From Rhizobium sp. 32-5/1 (GTDB lineage: Bacteria > Pseudomonadota > Alphaproteobacteria > Rhizobiales > Rhizobiaceae): a DNA stretch of 64,000 nt. The DNA is taken from contig NZ_CP120638.1 of NCBI RefSeq assembly GCF_029537235.1, positions 2,249,501 through 2,313,500 on the forward strand. The letters run 5' to 3'. A program made the position numbers and the translations under genes. The stretch's first letter is position 1, and each line of letters opens with the position of its first letter. Of this stretch, positions 11,346 to 23,044 are shown piece after piece. The notes beneath the pieces are model-generated. The model saw only the letters and a list, made by a program, of their open reading frames with translations. It was not told where the DNA came from and did no database searches.

Positions 11346-12202
11346 GCGTGCCCGTCCATGTCGTCGATGATGATCTGGCGCAGTGCGTCATCGACCACGG
11401 GCTTTTTCCCAAACCATCTTTCAAAACCGGGAGCCGCCTGATGCAGGAGCATGCCGAGACCGTCAACGGTCCGCAAGCCCTGCCCTTCCGCCTGCGCAAG
11501 CAGCGGCGTCTTCAGCGGCACGTAGACGATATCGGTCACGACGGCATCCGGGTCCATCACTGTAAAATCAATTTCCGGAACAGGCGTGCCATCCATGCCA
11601 AGCGATGTCGTGTTGATGAACAGGCCTGCACCCTTCAGCAGATCAGAGAGATCATCCATGGACTGTGCCTGAACCGCCGGGCCGAACCGGTCGGCCAGTT
11701 CCTGTGCCCGCGCAACCGTGCGGTTGACGACATGAATGGTTTTCACGCCGCGGTTCCTGACCGCCTGGACAACGGCACGGCTTGCGCCGCCTGCACCAAG
11801 GATCACTGCGGTGTCACAACGGTCCCAACCTGCAGCCCGTTCGTCCAGATTTGCAGTGAAGCCATAGCCGTCCGTATTGGTCGCATGGATCAACCTATTC
11901 TCGATCCAGACAGTGTTGCTTGCTCCGAGCTCCTGGCTCAGTTCGTCCGGTCTGTCGCAGAGCGCGAAAGCCCGCTCCTTGTGGGGAATGGTTACATTGC
12001 CGCCGCAGAAACCGGACGAGCCGTCCCGCAATGCAATTAGAAAGTCAGCAAATTTTTCCGGCGAGACTTGGTGCGCCCGGTAGCTTCCCGGCAGACCGAA
12101 GCTTTTCAACCAGTGCCCATGGATCAGGGGCGAGCGCGAATGCTTGATCGGGAAGCCGGTGACGAAGGCATGGTTAACAAATGTTTCACGTGAATCACGC
12201 AT
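11342..12202 (-). CDS. aroE: Shikimate dehydrogenase
   Basis: NADPH-dependent reduction of 3-dehydroshikimate to shikimate, in aromatic amino acid synthesis. The substrate-binding [12 protein letters not shown] (residues 17-28), the [11 protein letters not shown] motif with the catalytic Lys, and the nucleotide-binding [13 protein letters not shown] with NRT after it are all present. Its 286 residues are normal. The first codons overlap maf and also carry a parS-like site (12182-12197), so protein and centromere constraints coincide there. Confidence 0.96.
   Translation of the reverse strand: MRDSRETFVNHAFVTGFPIKHSRSPLIHGHWLKSFGLPGSYRAHQVSPEKFADFLIALRDGSSGFCGGNVTIPHKERAFALCDRPDELSQELGASNTVWIENRLIHATNTDGYGFTANLDERAAGWDRCDTAVILGAGGASRAVVQAVRNRGVKTIHVVNRTVARAQELADRFGPAVQAQSMDDLSDLLKGAGLFINTTSLGMDGTPVPEIDFTVMDPDAVVTDIVYVPLKTPLLAQAEGQGLRTVDGLGMLLHQAAPGFERWFGKKPVVDDALRQIIIDDMDGHA
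12182..12197. other. parS: parS-like ParB-binding site
   Basis: TGTTTCACGTGAATCA matches the consensus TGTTTCACGTGAAACA at 15 of 16 positions. It lies within the first codons of aroE, about 1.5 kb left of the putative oriC. Confidence 0.75.
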
Positions 12203-12794
12203 CGATCACCCGCAGTTCTCTCAGTTTTTCAAGCAAAGACAGCATCGGCAATCCGAGAATGGTAAAATAGTCGCCTTCGATTTTTTCGAACAGCTGGATG
12301 CCTTCGCCCTCCAGCTGGTAGGCGCCGACACTGGATAAGGCTTTTTCCCCGACCCGCTCCAAGTGACGGTCAATAAAATCCACCGACAGGGTTCGCATCG
12401 TCAACCGCGCAGACGAGACGTGTGTCCAGACGAGTGTCGATCCCTGCACGAGCGCAACTGCACTGTTCAGCTGATGGGTTTGGCCGGACAGGGAGAGAAG
12501 GTGGTTGCGCGCATCCGCCCCGTCGCGCGGCTTGTGATAGACCCTATCGCCGAGCGACATTGTCTGATCGGAGCCTATAACGATTGCGTCCGGACAGCTC
12601 TGCGCTACGTTTCGAGCCTTGGCTTCCGCCAGCACCAGGGCAACCTCCTGCGGCGATGCGCCCTTTTCTTCCAGAGGTGCTTCGATCGCCCGCTCATCAA
12701 TGGTCGCCGGCTTCCAGTCGAAGGCAAGACCGGCATTGGTCATGAGCATCCGTCGGAAGGGACTGGACGAGGCAAGAATGAGAGAGGCTGACAT
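12195..12794 (-). CDS. maf: Maf family nucleotide pyrophosphatase
   Basis: Maf proteins hydrolyse non-canonical or regular nucleoside triphosphates (house-cleaning pyrophosphatases). Present: the N-terminal [14 protein letters not shown] signature (residues 5-18), the [18 protein letters not shown] helix, and [11 protein letters not shown] with the catalytic Asp. 199 residues. It overlaps aroE by 8 bp and starts the maf-aroE-coaE-dnaQ operon, with the PPDK regulator 33 bp upstream on the same strand. Confidence 0.93.
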   Translation of the reverse strand: MSASLILASSSPFRRMLMTNAGLAFDWKPATIDERAIEAPLEEKGASPQEVALVLAEAKARNVAQSCPDAIVIGSDQTMSLGDRVYHKPRDGADARNHLLSLSGQTHQLNSAVALVQGSTLVWTHVSSARLTMRTLSVDFIDRHLERVGEKALSSVGAYQLEGEGIQLFEKIEGDYFTILGLPMLSLLEKLRELRVIDA

Positions 12795-12827
12795 TGCGGA
12801 TCCTGTCGCGGCTTTCGGCGTTCGGCC

Positions 12828-13649
12828 TTACCGCAGACGCGGCCGAAGGGCAACGATGGCCGCAGCCGTTTCCTCGATCGAGCGCCGCGTGACATCGATC
12901 ACCGGCCAGTTGTTGCGCGTGCAAAGGGCGCGCGCGTATTTCAGTTCCTCGGCGATCGAAGCCCGGTCGGTATAATCCTCACCGTGAAATCCTTGCGTCG
13001 TGCCGAGCACCCGGTGCTGGCGGACCTGTGAAATCCGGTCGGCGGTCGCAATCAGTCCGACGACCAGCGGGGTGGTCGCTTCATAGAGCCGCTCAGGCAA
13101 GGGTACGCCTGGCACGATCGGAATATTGGCGGTCTTGATGCCGCGATTGGCGAGATAGATGCTTGTCGGTGTCTTCGACGTTCGGCTGATGCCGATCAAG
13201 ACGACATCGGCATCGTTGAAATCGGCGGGTAGCTGACCGTCGTCATGGTCCATGGTGAAGTTCAATGCGTCGATGCGGGCAAAATAATCGGCATCCATGA
13301 CGTGTTGCGCGCCGGAGCGCCGGCGCGATGGCGCACCGAGATAGGTCTGGAAGAGATCGATCACAGGTTCAAGGACCGACACGCAGGGCACGCCCATCTC
13401 CTTGCACTGGGCATCGATGATGTCGGAAAGTTCGCGGTCGACGATGGTGTAGAGCACGATGCCCGGTGCCCCGTCGATTGCCTCCATCACCTGCATTAGC
13501 TGCTTGCGGTTGCGGATCAACGGATAGACGTGCTCCAGCGCATGCGACGACTGGAACTGCGCCGCCGCCGCCCGCCCTGCGGCAATCAGCGTCTCGCCCG
13601 TTGAGTCAGAAATGAGATGCAGATGGAAATAGTTTTTCTGGTTCTCCAC
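12828..13649 (-). CDS. Pyruvate, phosphate dikinase regulatory protein (PPSR/DUF299)
   Basis: Bifunctional kinase and pyrophosphorylase that switches pyruvate, phosphate dikinase off and on by threonine phosphorylation. Family landmarks: [13 protein letters not shown] at the N terminus and the P-loop-like [16 protein letters not shown] around residue 145. The GTG at 13649 is chosen because CGGAGAA is 6 nt upstream and [12 protein letters not shown] matches the usual N terminus; the upstream ATG at 13688 is not supported. 273 residues. It borders the putative oriC, as in other Rhizobiales. Confidence 0.93.
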   Translation of the reverse strand: MENQKNYFHLHLISDSTGETLIAAGRAAAAQFQSSHALEHVYPLIRNRKQLMQVMEAIDGAPGIVLYTIVDRELSDIIDAQCKEMGVPCVSVLEPVIDLFQTYLGAPSRRRSGAQHVMDADYFARIDALNFTMDHDDGQLPADFNDADVVLIGISRTSKTPTSIYLANRGIKTANIPIVPGVPLPERLYEATTPLVVGLIATADRISQVRQHRVLGTTQGFHGEDYTDRASIAEELKYARALCTRNNWPVIDVTRRSIEETAAAIVALRPRLR

Positions 13650-14052
13650 GCTATTCTCCGGCAGCTGTTGATAAAGCGGGACGAACACAGCTAAGGGCGA
13701 CGCCGGGGCGAAGGCAAGGGGAAAACCTCCGACTTATGCACAATTGGCTCGGCGCAGATTGTTTTTAGCCCGGCTTGTGGAGAAGACTCACGCAATGACA
13801 AAGTGTCACGTCCGTTCACAGCTTATCCACAAACAAGATGAAAACTCTGGGCATCGCAAATATTTGAATCAAAACCGTGTTTCGATCTTTTCCCCGCTCC
13901 TTTCATGCCGTCGTGAAATTTGGTGTAATCATGAAATTGAATCATCTCGAATGTGGAAAAGCAGCGGGGTCATTTTAATCCTTGATAGTCACCGACTCTA
14001 AGAAATAGAAACCTTTTAGATAAGTTAGTATTTTATAGGGAGTGCGTGACAA
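13650..14052. other. oriC: Putative chromosomal origin of replication (oriC)
   Basis: A non-coding gap of about 400 bp between the divergently transcribed PPDK regulator and hemE. One perfect DnaA box TTATCCACA sits at 13823-13831. Near matches are TTATGCACA (13734-13742), and on the other strand TTCTCCACA (13776-13784) and TTTTCCACA (13952-13960). Four GANTC (CcrM) sites lie at 13785, 13866, 13939 and 13994. The right part, about 13970-14040, is strongly AT-rich and could be the unwinding element. The hemE-adjacent location matches origins known in Caulobacter and Sinorhizobium. I see no gene in it. Confidence 0.8.
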
Positions 14053-15084
14053 GTGACCGCGAATAGCCGTAAGGTCCTGCAGGTTCTGGATGGCCAGACA
14101 CTGACACCACCTCCAATTTGGCTGATGCGACAGGCAGGTCGCTACCTGCCGGAATACCGGCAAACCAGGGCAACAGCCGGGAGTTTTCTCGATCTCTGTT
14201 ACACGCCGGAACTTGCTGTCGAAGTGACGCTACAGCCAATCCGTCGATACGGTTTTGATGCAGCGATTCTGTTCTCCGATATTCTGGTGATCCCTGATGC
14301 GCTCGACAGAAATGTTCGCTTTGAAGAAGGCAGAGGACCGCTGATGGACCCTATCGATCCGTCTGGTATTCTCGCACTGAAGGCAGATAGCGTCGCAGAT
14401 CACTTGAAGCCGGTGATCGAAACCGTGTCACGCCTTCGCCTGGAACTGCCCGGTGAAACGACACTGCTCGGTTTCTGCGGTGCGCCTTGGACCGTGGCGA
14501 CCTATATGATAGCTGGCCACGGAACGCCGGACCAAGCGCCGGCCCGCCTGTTTGCCTATCGCCATCCTGAAGCCTTCGACCACCTTCTGTCGCTGCTTGC
14601 CGATGTTTCGGCCGATTACCTGGTGGCGCAGATCGATGCGGGCGCAGATGCCGTGCAGATCTTCGATTCCTGGGCGGGCGTTCTCGGTGAAACCGAGTTT
14701 CAGCGCTACGCCGTGAAACCTGTCCGCCGCATGATCGACAGCATTCGCGCCCGCCGTCCGCAGGCAAAGATCATCGCGTTTGCCAAGGGTGCGGGAATTC
14801 TGCTGAAGAATTACCGGCAGCAGACGGATGCTGATGCGATCGGGCTCGATTGGTCTGTGCCCCTGTCCTTTGCCGCAGAGCTGCAGAAAGACGGACCGAT
14901 ACAGGGAAATCTGGACCCGATGCGGGTGGTTGCCGGCGGGTTGGCACTGGATGAAGGGATCGATGCGATCCTGCAGCTTCTGGGCAATGGTCCGCTGATC
15001 TTTAATCTCGGTCATGGCATAACACCGCAGGCCGATCCTGATAACGTTTCCAAATTGGTCGAGCGTGTCCGGAGAGCTGCTTGA
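14053..15084 (+). CDS. hemE: Uroporphyrinogen decarboxylase
   Basis: Removes four carboxyl groups from uroporphyrinogen III to give coproporphyrinogen III in heme synthesis. Clear signatures: [16 protein letters not shown] (residues 18-33), [15 protein letters not shown], and DSWAGVL. The start is a GTG with AGGGAG about 10 nt before it. 343 residues. It is the first gene right of the putative origin and couples to hemJ through overlapping stop and start codons. Confidence 0.97.
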   Translation: MTANSRKVLQVLDGQTLTPPPIWLMRQAGRYLPEYRQTRATAGSFLDLCYTPELAVEVTLQPIRRYGFDAAILFSDILVIPDALDRNVRFEEGRGPLMDPIDPSGILALKADSVADHLKPVIETVSRLRLELPGETTLLGFCGAPWTVATYMIAGHGTPDQAPARLFAYRHPEAFDHLLSLLADVSADYLVAQIDAGADAVQIFDSWAGVLGETEFQRYAVKPVRRMIDSIRARRPQAKIIAFAKGAGILLKNYRQQTDADAIGLDWSVPLSFAAELQKDGPIQGNLDPMRVVAGGLALDEGIDAILQLLGNGPLIFNLGHGITPQADPDNVSKLVERVRRAA

Positions 15085-15623
15085 TGGTCGAGCATCAGAT
15101 CGACCATCGCCCGGGGAACAAGGCGCGGAGCCGCGCCCTTGTGGCGATCGTGGTCTTCCTCGCCGTCCTTGGTGGACTGTTGATCGCGCAGCCTGATAAT
15201 CTCTATCTCTGGATCAAGGCGCTTCACATCATCGCGGTCATATCCTGGATGGCAGGACTGCTCTATATGCCGCGGCTGTTCATCTACCACACCGACGCGC
15301 CCGTCGGATCGGACCAGTCCGAGACGTTCAAAGTGATGGAACAGCGCCTGCTGAGGGTCATCATGAATCCGGCGATGATGCTTTCCTGGGGTCTAGGCCT
15401 CTATCTCGCCTGGAGTGTCTACGGCTTTCAGGGCGGCTGGCTACATGCCAAGATTCTGTTCGTCATGCTTCTGACAGGCGTTCACATCCATTTCAGCCGA
15501 GCTGTTCGTGCCTTTGCTCACGACGGGACACGGCGTGAGGCCCGCTACTGGCGTCTGATGAACGAGGCGCCGACGGTCTTGATGATCCTTATCGTCATCA
15601 TGGCGGTGGTTAAACCGTTCTGA
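15084..15623 (+). CDS. hemJ: Protoporphyrinogen oxidase HemJ
   Basis: A 179-residue inner-membrane protein of the HemJ (UPF0093) family, which oxidises protoporphyrinogen IX to protoporphyrin IX in bacteria lacking HemG or HemY. The conserved IKALHIIAVISWMAGLLYMPRLF segment is present, shown here as IKALHIIAVISW with the heme-ligand His. About four to five hydrophobic helices can be drawn. The ATG overlaps the hemE TGA, so both heme steps are co-translated. A rhizobium with this operon is expected to use HemJ as its main oxidase. Confidence 0.9.
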   Translation: MVEHQIDHRPGNKARSRALVAIVVFLAVLGGLLIAQPDNLYLWIKALHIIAVISWMAGLLYMPRLFIYHTDAPVGSDQSETFKVMEQRLLRVIMNPAMMLSWGLGLYLAWSVYGFQGGWLHAKILFVMLLTGVHIHFSRAVRAFAHDGTRREARYWRLMNEAPTVLMILIVIMAVVKPF

Positions 15624-15672
15624 AAAAGCGGGTTGAACGAATTTTCGGCTAAATTGGCTGAGGCCCTTGCGG

Positions 15673-15688
15673 CGTTTCACGTGAATCG
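15673..15688. other. parS: Weak parS-like site upstream of rho
   Basis: CGTTTCACGTGAATCG retains the central GTTTCACGTGAA core but matches the 16-base consensus at only 13 positions. Located in the 190-bp gap between hemJ and rho. Confidence 0.5.
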
Positions 15689-15814
15689 CTATTTTCACAA
15701 CATCTCATCTTTCGTGGCATGTGTAAAAGTTACGAGTCTGCCCCTTCCCCTGCAGCTCCCTTTCAAAAAACACGCCGACCTCCATTGCAAAATATACCGA
15801 GTGTGGTGCCCTTC

Positions 15815-17080
<1,266 letters not shown>

Positions 17081-17104
17081 TCACAGGAAGTGATACTGGC
17101 AAAG

Positions 17105-17128
17105 GCCCGGGTTTTGACCCGGGCTTTT
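17105..17128 (+). terminator. Terminator after rho
   Basis: GCCCGGGT (17105-17112) pairs with ACCCGGGC (17117-17124) around a TTTG loop and is followed by TTTT. Confidence 0.85.
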
Positions 17129-17191
17129 ATGTTTCAAGTTTCGAATTTCCAATGGCACATTTTGCCGGCATGATTGAAATCGCTCCGTACC

Positions 17192-17250
17192 GATTCGTTC
17201 CCGTAACGTAATAGGGATGCGCCTTCCGATTCGGATGCGTTTCGAATCAT
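17192..17250. promoter_or_regulatory. Cluster of three GANTC sites upstream of mnmE
   Basis: GATTC at 17192, GATTC at 17230 and GAATC at 17246 fall within 59 bp, 60-115 bp before the mnmE start. GANTC is the CcrM methylation site; clusters in promoters can make transcription cell-cycle dependent. The region heads the mnmE-mnmG-rsmG-parAB cluster. Confidence 0.4.
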
Positions 17251-17307
17251 AAATCCCGCTGCTATTGCCGGTTTGAGATGTTCCCAAGGACTAAGAGCGA
17301 AGTATAC

Positions 17308-18627
17308 ATGGACGACACGATCTATGCCCTGTCCTCCGGTGCCCTGCCCTCCGGTGTCGCTATTGTGCGGATCAGTGGGCCTCATACTCGTGATGTTTTA
17401 TTCCGAATGGCCGGTGAGATCGGATCCAATCGTGTTGCCCATCTTCGATCGATTCGTAACCGGAACGGTGAGTTGATCGATAGCGGGTTAGTCCTCTTCT
17501 TTCCTGGTCCTTCATCATTCACGGGTGAAGACTGCGGCGAACTACAGGTTCACGGCGGTCGCGCCGTTGTCCAAGCTCTGTTGTCGGAGTTGGGGAGCAT
17601 ACAAGGTCTGCGACACGCAGAACCAGGTGAATTCTCGAGACGTGCCTTTCACAATGGCAAGCTGGATTTGGTGGAGGTCGAGGGCCTTGCTGACTTGATC
17701 AGCGCGGAAACAGAAATGCAGCGCCGTTTGGCGGTCGAGCATGCTCAGGGTGGAATGTCTGCGGTTTATCAGGGTTGGGCCCGTCGTTTGACTCATGCCC
17801 GTGCGATGATCGAAGCAGAGCTTGATTTCGCGGATGAGGATGATGTGCCTGGTTCCGTGGCGGAGGCCATTTGGGGGGATATGGCGAGCCTGCAAATAGA
17901 AATTGCGGAACATATTGCCGGCGCTCGTCTGGCGGAAATCATCCGGGACGGTTTGAAGGTGGTTATCGCCGGTCGGCCAAACGCTGGAAAATCCAGTCTT
18001 ATCAATCATCTTGCGGGACGTGATGTTGCGATCGTCACGGATATTGCCGGGACGACCCGCGACGTCCTTTCCGTCGACCTTTCCTTAGCCGGATTCTCTG
18101 TTCGTCTTTACGACACAGCCGGCTTGCGGGAGACTTCGGAACCCATTGAACGCGAAGGTATAAGACGTGCTCGTTCTACTTTGCAGGACGCGGATTTGGT
18201 GCTTCTTCTTTCAGACGTGCCAAACGGGTTCGCAGATGTCACGCGCGAATCTGAGCACAGTAAACTCATCCGTGTGAGGACCAAGATTGATCAGATCGAC
18301 CAAATATGGGATAAGGCCGACTTCGATATCGCGATTTCGACCAAAACCGGCGAAGGAATCGAAACTCTTTTGTCGCGGATATCTTCCTATCTACCTGTTT
18401 TAACAGGAAAAATCTCGTTTTCAATTCCATCGCGACGTCGCCATGTTGACTGTCTGAATCAGGCAGTGGATGCCATCGCAGCGAGTCTGATCCATTCCAA
18501 AACTGGGTTGGATATCCAGGCGGAATATTTGCGAGTTGCCGGTGATGCGCTTGGGCGCATTACCGGGCGAGTGGATGTAGAAGAACTTCTGGATGTGATC
18601 TTTTCGGAATTTTGCATTGGTAAATAG
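17308..18627 (+). CDS. mnmE: tRNA modification GTPase MnmE
   Basis: With MnmG, adds the 5-carboxymethylaminomethyl group to wobble uridine-34 of tRNAs. Domains seen: N-terminal tetrahydrofolate-binding domain, helical domain, and the inserted GTPase domain ([15 protein letters not shown] for G1, DTAG for G3, TKID for G4). The C terminus ends FCIGK, the family's CxGK signature. 439 residues. ATG 17308 fits the conserved [11 protein letters not shown]; the frame opens earlier at 17278 without support. Start of the mnmE-mnmG-rsmG-parA-parB plus-strand cluster. Confidence 0.97.
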   Translation: MDDTIYALSSGALPSGVAIVRISGPHTRDVLFRMAGEIGSNRVAHLRSIRNRNGELIDSGLVLFFPGPSSFTGEDCGELQVHGGRAVVQALLSELGSIQGLRHAEPGEFSRRAFHNGKLDLVEVEGLADLISAETEMQRRLAVEHAQGGMSAVYQGWARRLTHARAMIEAELDFADEDDVPGSVAEAIWGDMASLQIEIAEHIAGARLAEIIRDGLKVVIAGRPNAGKSSLINHLAGRDVAIVTDIAGTTRDVLSVDLSLAGFSVRLYDTAGLRETSEPIEREGIRRARSTLQDADLVLLLSDVPNGFADVTRESEHSKLIRVRTKIDQIDQIWDKADFDIAISTKTGEGIETLLSRISSYLPVLTGKISFSIPSRRRHVDCLNQAVDAIAASLIHSKTGLDIQAEYLRVAGDALGRITGRVDVEELLDVIFSEFCIGK

Positions 18628-18668
18628 ACTTCCAGGTCAGCGCCGCATAGACACTTGGTCGTGCACAG

Positions 18669-18684
18669 TGTTTCACGTGAAACG
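18669..18684. other. parS: parS-like ParB-binding site between mnmE and mnmG
   Basis: TGTTTCACGTGAAACG matches the 16-base consensus at 15 positions, differing only in the last base. Confidence 0.85.
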
Positions 18685-18736
18685 ACTTGACTCAGCTCCG
18701 GTCCTCTGAATCGAGCTACGACGGGAGACGTCAGAC

Positions 18737-20620
18737 ATGACATTGAAATATGATGTTGTCATTATCGGAGGTGGACACGCCGGGTGCGAAGCGGCGAGTG
18801 CCGCTGCGCGCATGGGCGCAAGAACAGCTCTGTTGACGCATAGGCGGGATACTATTGGTGTCATGTCCTGCAATCCAGCCATCGGTGGATTGGGGAAAGG
18901 ACATCTGGTTCGTGAGATCGATGCTATGGATGGTCTGATGGGACGCATAGCCGATGCTGCTGGCATACAGTTCCGACTTTTAAATCGAAAGAAGGGGCCT
19001 GCTGTTCGTGGCCCGAGGACTCAGGCTGATCGCCGGCTTTATCGTGAAGCTATGCAGGAGGCGATTGCTTCGATTGAAAATCTTGATGTCATCGAAGGCG
19101 ACGCTTTTGATCTTCTCATGAATGGGCGGCAGCTTTCCGGTGTGACTCTTAAGAACGGCCGAACAATAAGCTGTCGTACTGTTGTACTGACGACGGGGAC
19201 ATTTCTTCGTGGCCTCATTCACCTCGGGGAGAGGAAGATTCCGGCCGGTCGTATGGGAGAGGAACCTTCGCTCGGTTTGTCCGCGACACTTGAGCGTTTT
19301 GGTCTGCGCTTGGGTCGGCTGAAGACCGGAACACCTGCTCGTCTCGACGGGCGTACAATCGACTGGGAAAATGTTGGTCGCCAAGGTGCCGACGATGAGC
19401 CAGTCCCATTTTCATTTATGACCGATCGGATTAACAACCGGCAAATCGAGTGCGGCGTGACGCGTACCACCGCCGCGACGCACAAGATTATTACGGACAA
19501 TCTCGGTAAATCCGCGATGTATTCGGGGCAAATCATGGGCGTCGGACCGCGCTATTGCCCGTCGATTGAGGATAAAATCGTCAAATTCGGTGAAAGGGAC
19601 GGTCATCAAATTTTCCTCGAACCGGAGGGCCTTGATGACAATACGGTATATCCCAACGGGATTTCGACTTCTCTCCCTGAAAACATTCAGCAGGAATTTA
19701 TTCGGACAATCCCATGTCTGGAGCATGTTGTGATCCTTCAGCCGGGTTATGCCATAGAATATGATCATGTCGACCCGAGGGAACTATCGTCCACCCTTGA
19801 GGTCTTGAAGATTCCTGGTCTGTTTCTCGCGGGTCAGATTAATGGCACAACGGGATATGAAGAAGCAGGTGCACAGGGGCTCGTCGCCGGGCTTAATGCC
19901 GCGCTGGTTTGCGGCGGAAACGATCCACACGTTTTCAGCCGGACCAATTCCTATATTGGGGTGATGATCGATGATTTGACGTCCCGCGGCGTGAGCGAGC
20001 CATATCGGATGTTTACGTCCCGGGCTGAGTATCGTCTGTCTTTACGCGCCGACAATGCCGACGTCCGCCTAACACCGGACGCGATTAGCCTTGGGATGGT
20101 TTCGGCTGAACGACAACATCGCTTCCAATGTTGGGCGCGGACGTTCGAGACTGCGAAGGCCTCGCTTATGGCATTGCAGGTAACGCCTAATGAAGCGCGA
20201 AAGTTTGGGTTCCATATCAATCAGGACGGTCAGCGACGCTCCGCCTTTGAGCTGCTGTCCTATGCGGAGCATTCTATTGGATCTCTGGCGAGACTTTGGC
20301 CGGAGTTGTCAGCGATCGAGCCCAAGATCGCTGCGGCTTTGGAGATTGACGCGACTTATGCTGTTTACATGGAAAAACAGGCGGCCGACATCGCAAATGT
20401 TAAGCGAGAAGAATCTGCTGAAATTCCGGAGTATTTTGACTTTTCAATTTTATCCGGTCTTTCGAATGAGCTGGTTCAGAAGCTGACGCTGACGGCGCCA
20501 CGCAATTTGGCCCAGGTCTTGAAGGTTGATGGTATGACACCTGCGGCAGCATCGCTGATTCTGGCCTATCTGCGGCGTGACACTGTGCAATCTGTACCTC
20601 CCAAAAAGGCTATTCAATGA
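18737..20620 (+). CDS. mnmG: tRNA uridine-5-carboxymethylaminomethyl modification enzyme MnmG
   Basis: FAD- and NADH-dependent partner of MnmE in wobble uridine modification. The N-terminal dinucleotide-binding motif [20 protein letters not shown] covers residues 8-27. Other signatures are [29 protein letters not shown], and [17 protein letters not shown] near the middle. 627 residues. A GGGAG-type ribosome site precedes the ATG. The stop overlaps rsmG by 4 bp. Confidence 0.97.
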   Translation: MTLKYDVVIIGGGHAGCEAASAAARMGARTALLTHRRDTIGVMSCNPAIGGLGKGHLVREIDAMDGLMGRIADAAGIQFRLLNRKKGPAVRGPRTQADRRLYREAMQEAIASIENLDVIEGDAFDLLMNGRQLSGVTLKNGRTISCRTVVLTTGTFLRGLIHLGERKIPAGRMGEEPSLGLSATLERFGLRLGRLKTGTPARLDGRTIDWENVGRQGADDEPVPFSFMTDRINNRQIECGVTRTTAATHKIITDNLGKSAMYSGQIMGVGPRYCPSIEDKIVKFGERDGHQIFLEPEGLDDNTVYPNGISTSLPENIQQEFIRTIPCLEHVVILQPGYAIEYDHVDPRELSSTLEVLKIPGLFLAGQINGTTGYEEAGAQGLVAGLNAALVCGGNDPHVFSRTNSYIGVMIDDLTSRGVSEPYRMFTSRAEYRLSLRADNADVRLTPDAISLGMVSAERQHRFQCWARTFETAKASLMALQVTPNEARKFGFHINQDGQRRSAFELLSYAEHSIGSLARLWPELSAIEPKIAAALEIDATYAVYMEKQAADIANVKREESAEIPEYFDFSILSGLSNELVQKLTLTAPRNLAQVLKVDGMTPAAASLILAYLRRDTVQSVPPKKAIQ

Positions 20621-21255
20621 ATGCGAGTCTACCTTCGACAGTGAACGGATTGCGTGTTTCACGTGAAACAGCGGAAAAGTTGGACCACTTTTCTCGCCTC
20701 TTTCAGAAATGGGCCAAGACTATAAATTTAGTTGCCCCTTCAACGAGGCAAAACCTATGGGAACGTCATATTGCAGACAGCATTCAGATCTATCAGATGT
20801 ATCCGGGTCCGAAACAATGGATTGATCTCGGAAGCGGCGGCGGATTTCCTGGGATCATAACGGCAATTTGCCTTGCAGAGTTGGGTGATGGCTGGGTTCA
20901 TCTGATTGAAAGCAATAATAAGAAGGCCGCATTTCTCCGTGTTGCCCTTGCTGAAACAGGTGCGAGGGGCTCCGTGCACCCGATTCGTATTGAACAAGCG
21001 CCGGTCCTCATTCCACATTGTGACGCTATTTCAGCGCGTGCGCTGGCGGATTTGACGCAGTTGCTTGAATATTGCGCGGCGTGGATGCTTCCGGCTAGCT
21101 CGGTTACCGCCTATTTCCACAAAGGCCGGGATTACCAGGCTGAAATTGACAAAGCTGTTGGCCGCTTTCAGTTTGATCTGATAAAACACAAGAGCGTCAT
21201 CGAGCCGGATTCCGTGGTTCTCGAAATCGCAAATCTTTCGCGGAAAATTCAGTGA
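20617..21255 (+). CDS. rsmG: 16S rRNA (guanine-527-N7)-methyltransferase RsmG
   Basis: Methylates G527 of 16S rRNA; loss gives low-level streptomycin resistance in other bacteria. The SAM-binding motif [12 protein letters not shown] starts near residue 69, and the [14 protein letters not shown] segment is conserved. 212 residues. ATGA overlap with mnmG. The codons for RVSRETA near its start coincide with a perfect parS sequence (20655-20670), so the site is embedded in coding DNA. Confidence 0.96.
   Translation: MNASLPSTVNGLRVSRETAEKLDHFSRLFQKWAKTINLVAPSTRQNLWERHIADSIQIYQMYPGPKQWIDLGSGGGFPGIITAICLAELGDGWVHLIESNNKKAAFLRVALAETGARGSVHPIRIEQAPVLIPHCDAISARALADLTQLLEYCAAWMLPASSVTAYFHKGRDYQAEIDKAVGRFQFDLIKHKSVIEPDSVVLEIANLSRKIQ
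20655..20670. other. parS: Perfect parS centromere site
   Basis: TGTTTCACGTGAAACA, all 16 consensus bases, fully palindromic. It lies inside the 5' end of rsmG, 0.6 kb before parA, as seen in many bacteria. Confidence 0.95.
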
Positions 21256-21270
21256 ACGGCGGATCAGTGC

Positions 21271-22065
21271 ATGCTAGGCGAAAAGAACCGTATTATTACG
21301 ATCGCAAATCAGAAAGGTGGCGTTGGTAAAACGACAACGGCCATCAATCTGGCGACGGCTTTAGCCGCAATCGGCGAAAAGGTATTGATTGTCGATCTAG
21401 ATCCGCAGGGCAACGCCAGCACGGGCCTGGGTATTCAGCGACGCGATCGTAAACTCTCCTCCTATGAACTTATGATCGGCTCGCACAGTATTGAGGAAAT
21501 CGTTCTCGATACTGTTGTGCCCAATCTTTCCATCATTCCGTCGACAATGGATTTGCTCGGTGTTGAGATGGAAATTTCCCAGGAAAGCAACCGGGTTTAC
21601 CGATTGAAGCGCGCTCTGGAAGCGCCGGCGGCACTTCGCTACTCCTACGTGCTTGTTGATTGCCCGCCTTCCTTCAATCTTCTGACGATGAATGCGATGG
21701 CCGCGGCGCATTCCGTGCTTGTGCCGCTCCAGTGCGAGTTCTTTGCCTTGGAAGGTCTCAGTCAATTGCTTGAGACGGTCGACCAGGTGCGCCGTTCGGT
21801 CAATCCACTGCTCGACATTCAGGGTATCGTACTGACGATGTTCGATTCCCGCAATAATCTCGCGCAGCAGGTCGTCAACGACGTGCGTCTGCATCTGGGC
21901 GAAAAGGTCTATCATACCCTGATTCCTAGGAATGTGCGGGTTTCTGAGGCGCCATCCTACGGCAAGCCTGCCATCCTGTATGATTTGAAGTGTGCTGGCA
22001 GCCAGGCTTATCTGCAGCTGGCTTCGGAAGTGATCCAGCGCGAGCGACAGCGCAAGGCTGCGTGA
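21271..22065 (+). CDS. parA: Chromosome partitioning ATPase ParA (Soj)
   Basis: Nucleoid-bound ATPase that pulls ParB-parS complexes apart. The deviant Walker A ANQKGGVGKTTTAINLA starts near residue 12, Walker A' VDLDPQGNASTGL follows, and Walker B is VLVDCPPS. 264 residues. It lies 15 bp after rsmG and 37 bp before the ATG chosen for parB, within the origin-proximal cluster containing parS, so this is the chromosomal rather than a plasmid RepA-type copy. Confidence 0.96.
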   Translation: MLGEKNRIITIANQKGGVGKTTTAINLATALAAIGEKVLIVDLDPQGNASTGLGIQRRDRKLSSYELMIGSHSIEEIVLDTVVPNLSIIPSTMDLLGVEMEISQESNRVYRLKRALEAPAALRYSYVLVDCPPSFNLLTMNAMAAAHSVLVPLQCEFFALEGLSQLLETVDQVRRSVNPLLDIQGIVLTMFDSRNNLAQQVVNDVRLHLGEKVYHTLIPRNVRVSEAPSYGKPAILYDLKCAGSQAYLQLASEVIQRERQRKAA

Positions 22066-22102
22066 CTGATTCGATACCGAAACGATGAGTGTGAGTGATA
22101 CC

Positions 22103-22990
22103 ATGAACGACGACAATTCAAGACGGCGCCTGGGTCGCGGGCTTGCGGCGCTGATCGGCGAGATGGATCAGCCGGTTCAGGCCGGAGCCGCGGTGCAGCC
22201 GGTGAATGCCGATCGTAGAATTCCGATTGAGTTCGTTTCGCGCAATCCACGCAACCCGCGCCGGACCTTCGATGAGAGTGAGTTGCAGGATCTTGCCAGC
22301 TCCATTCGGCAGCACGGCATCGTTCAGCCGGTTGTCGTCCGGACAATTGCCGATGAGCGGTATGAGATTATTGCGGGTGAGCGCCGTTGGCGCGCGGCGC
22401 AGCTCGCCGGTTTTACCGATATTCCGGTTATTGTCCGCGACGTAGACGATCGGACCGCGCTGGAAATCGCTATCGTCGAGAACGTCCAGCGTTCCGATCT
22501 CAATCCTCTCGAAGAGGCAATGGGTTATGATCAGTTGATAGCCGAACATGGCTATACGCAGAACGATCTCGGGGAAATCATCGGAAAGAGCCGCAGCCAC
22601 GTGGCAAACAGCCTGCGGCTGTTGAAGCTTCCCGAGCCAGTGCGGGATATGCTCTCCTCGGGCTCGCTCTCCGCCGGCCACGCGCGGGCACTGATCCCGA
22701 CATCGGACCCGGTGACGCTGGCCCGCTCCATCATCGCCAAAGGCCTTTCCGTTCGCGACACAGAGCGGTTGGCGCAGAACAATATCCGGGCGCAGAACGA
22801 CCCCACCTATGGTCAGGCATCGAAGCCGCAGGAAAAAGATGCTGATACGCTGGCGTTGGAGCGGACGCTGTCGGACAGCCTCGGGCTCGATGTCACGGTC
22901 AACCATAAGGCATCGGGTGGGCAGCTTCGCATTGCCTACAAGACCCTCGACCAGTTAGAGGAAATCTGCCGGCTGCTCGAGCGGCGCTGA
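22103..22990 (+). CDS. parB: Chromosome partitioning protein ParB (Spo0J)
   Basis: CTPase clamp that loads at parS and spreads along DNA. The ParB N-terminal (Srx-like) domain includes NPRNPRRTF and GERRWRAAQLAG, the CTP-binding motif, with ENVQRSDLNPLEEA after it. The central HTH contains LGEIIGKSRSHVANSLRLL and LSAGHARAL. The C-terminal dimerisation region ends in leucine-rich helices. I choose the ATG at 22103 (MNDDNSRRRLGRGLAALIGE), which is the usual family start; ATG 22085 adds six residues and is possible. 295 residues. Confidence 0.96.
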   Translation: MNDDNSRRRLGRGLAALIGEMDQPVQAGAAVQPVNADRRIPIEFVSRNPRNPRRTFDESELQDLASSIRQHGIVQPVVVRTIADERYEIIAGERRWRAAQLAGFTDIPVIVRDVDDRTALEIAIVENVQRSDLNPLEEAMGYDQLIAEHGYTQNDLGEIIGKSRSHVANSLRLLKLPEPVRDMLSSGSLSAGHARALIPTSDPVTLARSIIAKGLSVRDTERLAQNNIRAQNDPTYGQASKPQEKDADTLALERTLSDSLGLDVTVNHKASGGQLRIAYKTLDQLEEICRLLERR

Positions 22991-23044
22991 TAAAACGGCG
23001 CGCTATGTAAATTATTAAAATAATTCAATGACTTGAATACGAAG

